Of a stretch of DNA of 10,404 nt, positions 6,296 through 10,404 are shown piece after piece (position 1 is the first letter of the stretch; each line of letters starts with the position of its first letter). This DNA comes from Candidatus Alloscillospira gallinarum. Lineage in GTDB: Bacteria; Bacillota; Clostridia; Oscillospirales; Oscillospiraceae. The notes below the pieces were generated by a model. It was not told the origin of the DNA, did not search any database, and saw only the letters and a program-made list of their open reading frames with translations. The stretch spans positions 1-10,404 of the forward strand of contig CAJFTV010000176.1 of NCBI GenBank assembly GCA_904420055.1, in the 5' to 3' direction. The position numbers and the translations under genes were made by a program.

Positions 6296-6338
6296 GTGTG
6301 TGTTTTATGTAAAAATATGCACTCAAAGGTCTTTTTTG
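6285..6338 (+). terminator. Riboswitch-controlled intrinsic terminator
   Basis: The 14-base arm AAGACTTTTGAGTG (6285-6298) pairs with CACTCAAAGGTCTT (6320-6333), with a single G-T wobble. The 3' arm runs into six T (6332-6337). Bases 6289-6295 are shared with aptamer stem P1, so the two structures exclude each other. This gives an ON switch: metal-bound aptamer, no terminator, ATPase expressed. Confidence 0.92.
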
Positions 6339-6402
6339 TTTGTCTGCGGAAAAGATAAAGAAAGAATAACGTATACAAAACATTTAAAGGAGCTGATGAA
6401 AG

Positions 6403-9021
6403 GTGCAGCAAAATTATTTTAATCAGACGCCGGAGGAGGTATTGAAATGTCTTGCTGCGGACAGGACGGGGCTTAGCTCAAAAGAGGCGGCAGAACGTCT
6501 TGAAAAGTACGGTAAAAACGCACTGCAGGAGGGAAAGAAAAAATCCGTAATACAGGTCTTTTTAGAGCAGTTTCGTGATTTGCTTGTAATTATTCTCATA
6601 ATAGCGGCCGTGATTTCCATGTTCTCCGACAACATAGAGAGCGCCATTGTAATATTTGCGGTTCTTATTATGAACGCCATACTGGGCACGGTTCAGCATT
6701 TCAAGGCGGAAAAGTCTCTTGAGAGCCTGAAGGCCATGTCATCGCCGACAGCAAAGGTGTACAGGGACGGCAAGGTTACAAGCGTCGCTTCCACAGAGAT
6801 TGTGCCCGGCGATATCATTGAGCTTGAGGCCGGCGACATGGTGGTGGCGGACGGCAGGATTATAGAATGTCATTCCCTGAAGGTAAATGAGAGTTCTCTC
6901 ACCGGTGAGAGTGAGGGAGTTGAGAAGTGTGAAGGGGTTATAAATCAGGAAAAGGTGGCGCTGGGCGACCAGAAGAATATGGTTTTTTCCGGCTCGCTTG
7001 TGACATACGGACGCGCTGTAGAGGTTGTCACCGGAACGGGTATGAATACCGAGATAGGCAAGGTTGCAAATCTCATGAACAAAACCCAGCAGCGCAAGAC
7101 GCCCCTGCAGGAGAGCCTTGACAATTTCAGCAAAAAGCTTGCAATTGCGATTCTTGCCATATGTGTGATTGTGTTTGCTCTGTCACTGTACAGGGACATG
7201 AGCATACTTGACTCCCTGATGTTTGCTGTTGCCCTGGCTGTTGCCGCCATACCTGAGGCGCTGTCGTCAATCGTCACTATTGTCCTGGCACTGGGAACGC
7301 AGAAAATGGCAAAGCAGAACGCAATTATAAAAGATTTAAAGGCAGTTGAGAGCCTTGGCGCCGTGTCCATAATCTGCTCTGACAAGACGGGAACCCTGAC
7401 ACAGAACAGAATGACCTTCCAGCAGGTTTATGCGGGCGGAACAGTCCTGGACGGACGGGATTTGGACCTTGCAAACGACGTGCAGCGTCTTCTTTTAAAG
7501 GTAGCGCTTTTGGCAAACGACGCTAAAACTGATGCTGAGGCGGGGACATACATCGGAGACCCCACGGAGGTCGCCATGGTGCAGCTGGGTGACCAGTTTG
7601 ACATTGACGAGGTGCAGTACAGAATGCAGCACCCCCGGCTTAGCGAAATAGCGTTTGACTCAGACAGAAAGCTGATGAGTACCCTGCACATGATTGAGGG
7701 AGCACCTGTCATGTACACAAAGGGAGCCATAGACGTCATTTTGGACCGGTCAAAATTTGTCATGACAGAAAAGGGCGTAGAGCCCATGACGGCAGAGTGG
7801 AAGGAGGATATATCCCGCATAAATATGGAGATGTCCCTGTCGGGGCTCCGTGTTCTGGCCTTTGCGTATAAGGATTTGGACAGAGTACGTGAGATTACGA
7901 CTGAGGACGAAAATGACTTTGTGTTTATCGGTCTTCTCTCCATGATAGACCCGCCGCGGCCTGAGGCCATAGAGGCAGTGAAAGAGGCAAAACGCGGCGG
8001 CATACGCACGATTATGATAACCGGCGACCACAAGGTGACCGCAACGGCAATTGCCCGGCAGATTGGCATCTTCCGCGACGGAGACATAACGGTATCCGGT
8101 GTTGAGCTGGACGAGATGACGGACAGGGATTTGGACGAACAGCTTGAAAAGATATCCGTATACGCCCGCGTTTCCCCGGAGCACAAGATAAGGATTGTCT
8201 CCGCCTGGCAGAGAAAGGGCAAAATTGTATCCATGACAGGCGACGGCGTTAATGACGCCCCGGCACTGAAGGCGGCGGATATCGGAGTTGCAATGGGCAT
8301 AACAGGAACGGAGGTCAGCAAGGACGCGGCGTCAATGGTGCTGTCGGACGACAACTTTGCGACTATCGTTAAGGCGGTGGTAAACGGCAGAGGCGTTTAC
8401 ACCAACATCAAAAACGCAATAAGCTTCCTTCTCTCCGGAAACATGGCGGCGATACTATGCGTGCTGTTTACCTCGCTTGCGGGAATGCCGCTGCCGTTTG
8501 CTCCGGTACACCTCCTCTTTATAAACCTGCTGACAGACTCCCTGCCGGCTATTGCAATAGGTGTTGAGCCGGCAACCGGCAACCTCTTAAACCGGCCTCC
8601 GAGGGACCCGAAAGAGCCGATTTTAAACGGCAACCTCATGGGGAGCATTATGAGCTACGGCGTGCTTATTGCCCTTGCCACAATGGGCGCGTACTTTGTT
8701 GGACTTAACGGCGGCGGAGCTGCCAGAGCCATGACGCTGGCTTTTGCGACGCTGACCCTTGCAAGGCTGTTCCACGGGATTAACTGCCGCGGTGAGGGCT
8801 CTGTGTTTAAGCTGGGGCTTCTCACAAACAAGGCGAGTGTGGGCGCGTTCTTTGCGGGTGTAGCGCTTTTGGCGGCGGCGATGTTTATCCCCGGCGTGAC
8901 GAGGCTTTTCCAGATTAGCAGCTTTACCGGAATGGATATTCTGGCTGTCGTGCTGCTTGCTGTCGCACCAACAGTGCTCATTCAGATTTTCAAAGTGATA
9001 AGAGATGCAATAAAGAAGTAA
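6403..9021 (+). CDS. P-type (P2) cation-transporting ATPase, probable Mn2+/Ca2+ exporter
   Basis: This 872-residue membrane ATPase is full length. It has an N-terminal cation-ATPase domain (about 4-70), the actuator TGES at 167-170, and the phosphorylation site DKTGT with catalytic Asp327. The hinge TGDGVND is at 612-618, followed by six C-terminal membrane segments. Annotation pipelines would likely call it a calcium-translocating PMCA-type pump. The ion-binding residues fit a single-site pump: Glu285 in PEAL (M4), and Asn708 and Asp712 in NLLTD (M6). The SERCA site-I Glu of M5 is replaced by Ala683, three residues after Asn680. One-site P2 pumps include PMR1-type Ca2+/Mn2+ pumps, and the upstream Mn2+ riboswitch favours Mn2+ export. 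The GTG start has AGGAG at 6388-6392, ten bases upstream. An out-of-frame ATG at 6396 opens only an 8-codon frame. A strong terminator follows, so the gene is monocistronic. Confidence 0.95.
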   Translation: MQQNYFNQTPEEVLKCLAADRTGLSSKEAAERLEKYGKNALQEGKKKSVIQVFLEQFRDLLVIILIIAAVISMFSDNIESAIVIFAVLIMNAILGTVQHFKAEKSLESLKAMSSPTAKVYRDGKVTSVASTEIVPGDIIELEAGDMVVADGRIIECHSLKVNESSLTGESEGVEKCEGVINQEKVALGDQKNMVFSGSLVTYGRAVEVVTGTGMNTEIGKVANLMNKTQQRKTPLQESLDNFSKKLAIAILAICVIVFALSLYRDMSILDSLMFAVALAVAAIPEALSSIVTIVLALGTQKMAKQNAIIKDLKAVESLGAVSIICSDKTGTLTQNRMTFQQVYAGGTVLDGRDLDLANDVQRLLLKVALLANDAKTDAEAGTYIGDPTEVAMVQLGDQFDIDEVQYRMQHPRLSEIAFDSDRKLMSTLHMIEGAPVMYTKGAIDVILDRSKFVMTEKGVEPMTAEWKEDISRINMEMSLSGLRVLAFAYKDLDRVREITTEDENDFVFIGLLSMIDPPRPEAIEAVKEAKRGGIRTIMITGDHKVTATAIARQIGIFRDGDITVSGVELDEMTDRDLDEQLEKISVYARVSPEHKIRIVSAWQRKGKIVSMTGDGVNDAPALKAADIGVAMGITGTEVSKDAASMVLSDDNFATIVKAVVNGRGVYTNIKNAISFLLSGNMAAILCVLFTSLAGMPLPFAPVHLLFINLLTDSLPAIAIGVEPATGNLLNRPPRDPKEPILNGNLMGSIMSYGVLIALATMGAYFVGLNGGGAARAMTLAFATLTLARLFHGINCRGEGSVFKLGLLTNKASVGAFFAGVALLAAAMFIPGVTRLFQISSFTGMDILAVVLLAVAPTVLIQIFKVIRDAIKK

Positions 9022-9027
9022 CTTTTG

Positions 9028-9061
9028 ACATACGCGGCTCATTTTGCCGCGTATGTTTTTT
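9028..9061 (+). terminator. Strong intrinsic terminator after the ATPase gene
   Basis: ACATACGCGGC (9028-9038) and GCCGCGTATGT (9046-9056) form a perfect 11-bp stem with a 7-base loop, followed by six T (9056-9061). It starts six bases after the ATPase stop codon and separates this unit from the next genes. Confidence 0.95.
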
Positions 9062-9110
9062 GCTAAATAGATACTCATATGTTCGGCAGTAAATATTGCG
9101 GCCGTGAATG

Positions 9111-9137
9111 TTGTAAATCTGCTCCAGATAATATAAG
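9111..9137 (+). promoter_or_regulatory. Possible promoter upstream of the DUF2284 gene
   Basis: TTGTAA (9111-9116) and TATAAG (9132-9137) are 15 bases apart, shorter than ideal. A promoter is expected somewhere in 9062-9160 because a strong terminator precedes it. This is the best pair I can see, but the match is weak. Confidence 0.25.
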
Positions 9138-9173
9138 ATGTGTATAGAGACGTGATTTGAAGAGGTGTGGATT

Positions 9174-9716
9174 ATGTGCCTTGATGTTAAGACCGTCCTT
9201 GAAAGGGCAAAAGAGTTTGGTTTTTCGGCAGTGGGGGAGCTGAACACCGGTGCGCTGGAGTTTAACCCGGCGGTGCGGGACATGTGCACTCCCGAAGGCT
9301 GTTACACGTATGGACACAGCTGGTGCTGTCCTCCTGGCTGTGAGAGCGTCCAGATTTTGGCGGCGCGGGCAAGACAGTATCCATACGGCGTAATAGTTCA
9401 GACAACAGGTGAACTGGAGGACGATTTTGACTTTGAGACAATTGGCAGTACGTATGAAAAGCATGAGCAGAATTATGCTGCGTGGCTCAAGTTTTTAAGA
9501 AGAGAAGGCCTTGACATTTTGCCATTGGGCGGCTCTTCCTGCGGGGTTTGCGACAAATGTACATACCCCGACGCGCCATGCCGGTTCCCGGAACTTGCCG
9601 TATACCCGGCGGAGGCCTACGGCATTGTAGTTAGCCAGGCGTGCGCAGTGTCAGGGGTTAAGTATAATTACGGAAAAGGTACTATAACCTACACAGCTTT
9701 TTGCCTTATAAAGTAA
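9174..9716 (+). CDS. DUF2284 domain protein, predicted metal- or Fe-S-binding
   Basis: The 180-residue product matches the DUF2284 family of predicted metal-binding proteins. The N-terminal half has the block RDMC (Cys38), then Cys43, YGHSWCCPPGC (Cys51, 52 and 56). The C-terminal half has a ferredoxin-like GSSCGVCDKCTYPDAPCRFPE segment (Cys123, 126, 129 and 136), followed by the family's EAYGIVV stretch. The Cys pattern suggests one or two Fe-S clusters or another metal, but no activity is known to me. No membrane segment or signal peptide is visible, so it should be cytoplasmic. I chose ATG 9174 because AGAGGTG (9161-9167) sits at normal spacing; a GTG at 9165 lies inside that site. It is followed, after 55 bases, by a hydantoinase/oxoprolinase-family gene on the same strand, suggesting a shared pathway. 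Confidence 0.85.
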   Translation: MCLDVKTVLERAKEFGFSAVGELNTGALEFNPAVRDMCTPEGCYTYGHSWCCPPGCESVQILAARARQYPYGVIVQTTGELEDDFDFETIGSTYEKHEQNYAAWLKFLRREGLDILPLGGSSCGVCDKCTYPDAPCRFPELAVYPAEAYGIVVSQACAVSGVKYNYGKGTITYTAFCLIK

Positions 9717-9771
9717 TTGGGAATACTATGAATTAACTTGCCGTATAAAGCGGCAGAACAGGAGAAACAAT

Positions 9772-10404
9772 ATGAAGATTGGAATAGGAATAGACACAGG
9801 GGGGACGTACACGGATGTCGTGGCCTTTGATTTTACGGATAAAAAGGTGCTGTCCAAGGGTAAAGCCCTGACGACGAGGGAAAACCTGTCAATAGGGATT
9901 AACAAGGCTCTGGACATTCTGCCTCAGGAGTATATACAAAAGGCTTCCATTGTGTCCCTGTCCACAACGCTTTCGACAAACGCCTGTATTGAGGATAAAG
10001 GCTGCCGGGCAAAACTGATTGTTTTCGGCATGACGGACGAGCTTTTAAGCCGGTTTAAAGGCGAGGAAAAGTACGGCATATCCAGGGAGGCTGTGCGGTG
10101 TGTTGATACAAACAGCAGTGCCGACGGACTGTATGTGGACGAGCCTGACTGGGAGGAGCTTAAAAAGCAGTACGGACAGTGGATAGAGGACGCAGATGTG
10201 CTGTCTGCTGTGGAGCTCTACTCCATGTATAACGGTGCGCCGTGCGAGAAAAAGCTCAAAAAGCTTGTACAGGATACATACGGCATGACATGCGTTTGCG
10301 CAAACGAGATTACAAGCGAGATAAATGTAATTCAGCGGGGGGCTACGGCGCTGTTAAACGCAAGCCTTCTTCCAATGGTGCAGGAGTTTATAACGTCGAT
10401 TATA
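9772..10404 (+). CDS. Hydantoinase/oxoprolinase family protein, N-terminal part (cut by window end)
   Basis: The frame runs open from ATG 9772 to the last base, giving 211 residues of what is normally a much longer protein. The start has AGGAG at 9760-9764, seven bases upstream. The N-terminus shows the nucleotide-binding GIDTGGTYTD loop (residues 6-15) and LSTTLSTNACIE (about 60-71). The conserved ANEITSEINVIQRGATALLNASLLP region lies near residues 177-201. These are features of the HyuA/OplA-type N-terminal domain, which has an actin-like ATPase fold. Known members are ATP-dependent hydantoinases, 5-oxoprolinases and acetone carboxylase subunits; the substrate here cannot be read from this part. 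Clostridial members are often encoded singly near Cys-rich proteins such as DUF2284, as seen here. Absence of a stop reflects the window boundary, not a broken gene. Confidence 0.92.
   Translation, partial: MKIGIGIDTGGTYTDVVAFDFTDKKVLSKGKALTTRENLSIGINKALDILPQEYIQKASIVSLSTTLSTNACIEDKGCRAKLIVFGMTDELLSRFKGEEKYGISREAVRCVDTNSSADGLYVDEPDWEELKKQYGQWIEDADVLSAVELYSMYNGAPCEKKLKKLVQDTYGMTCVCANEITSEINVIQRGATALLNASLLPMVQEFITSII

Noticed and set aside
7428..8354. Long open frame on the - strand (308 codons) inside the ATPase gene
   Set aside because: It is antisense to the conserved P-type ATPase domains, has a Ser-rich composition typical of mirror frames, and shows no ribosome binding site or family motif.
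9741..9757. Small inverted repeat TGCCG/CGGCA before the hydantoinase-family gene
   Set aside because: A 5-bp stem with no T run in a short intergenic gap is likely to be chance; no operator or terminator can be supported.
1..10404. CRISPR arrays, tRNA or rRNA genes, insertion sequences and phage genes
   Set aside because: I looked for repeated direct repeats, tRNA-like folds, transposase motifs and terminal inverted repeats and saw none; the window reads as ordinary chromosomal operons.

Overview
The window looks like a chromosomal segment of an anaerobic Firmicute of the class Clostridia. The evidence is the rnfCDGEAB gene order, which is the usual clostridial one, strong AGGAGG-type ribosome binding sites, a NusG-domain-II/Gx-transporter pair, and a yybP-ykoY-type riboswitch with a near-consensus promoter. 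Base composition looks moderate by eye (roughly half G+C in the Rnf genes, more A/T around the XRE regulator). No genus can be named from this alone. All supported genes are on the + strand.

Bases 1-4483 hold an Rnf ion-translocating ferredoxin:NAD+ oxidoreductase operon. rnfC is cut by the left edge and is followed by rnfD, rnfG, rnfE, rnfA and rnfB, with overlaps or gaps of at most 11 bases. RnfB receives electrons from reduced ferredoxin, RnfA/RnfE carry them through the membrane on a shared Fe-S cluster, RnfD/RnfG hold covalent flavins, and RnfC passes electrons to NAD+. The complex pumps Na+ or H+. Two details stand out: RnfG has Ser instead of the usual Thr at the predicted FMN attachment site, and RnfE ends in a Cys-rich tail.

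Bases 4491-5404 hold a short hairpin and then a tightly packed pair: a membrane-anchored NusG-domain-II protein and a Gx-family membrane transporter. They are in the same reading frame, separated by one TAG codon and 6 bases. I infer that they support the extracytoplasmic redox or flavin side of the Rnf system.

Bases 5453-6025 hold a small XRE-type regulator with two C-terminal membrane segments, preceded by an inverted repeat over a possible promoter. Bases 6168-6338 hold a perfect TTGACA-17-TATAAT promoter, a yybP-ykoY (Mn2+) riboswitch aptamer and an overlapping intrinsic terminator. These control a large P-type cation ATPase (6403-9021) that probably exports Mn2+ and/or Ca2+. A strong terminator follows at 9028-9061.

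Bases 9174-10404 hold a second two-gene unit: a Cys-rich DUF2284 putative metal-binding protein and the start of a hydantoinase/oxoprolinase-family gene that runs off the right edge.

Most of the window is recognisable, conserved machinery. I do not see a wholly new system. The points most worth following up are the riboswitch-ATPase unit, the Ser flavinylation site, the RnfE tail and the in-frame NusG_II/Gx junction.
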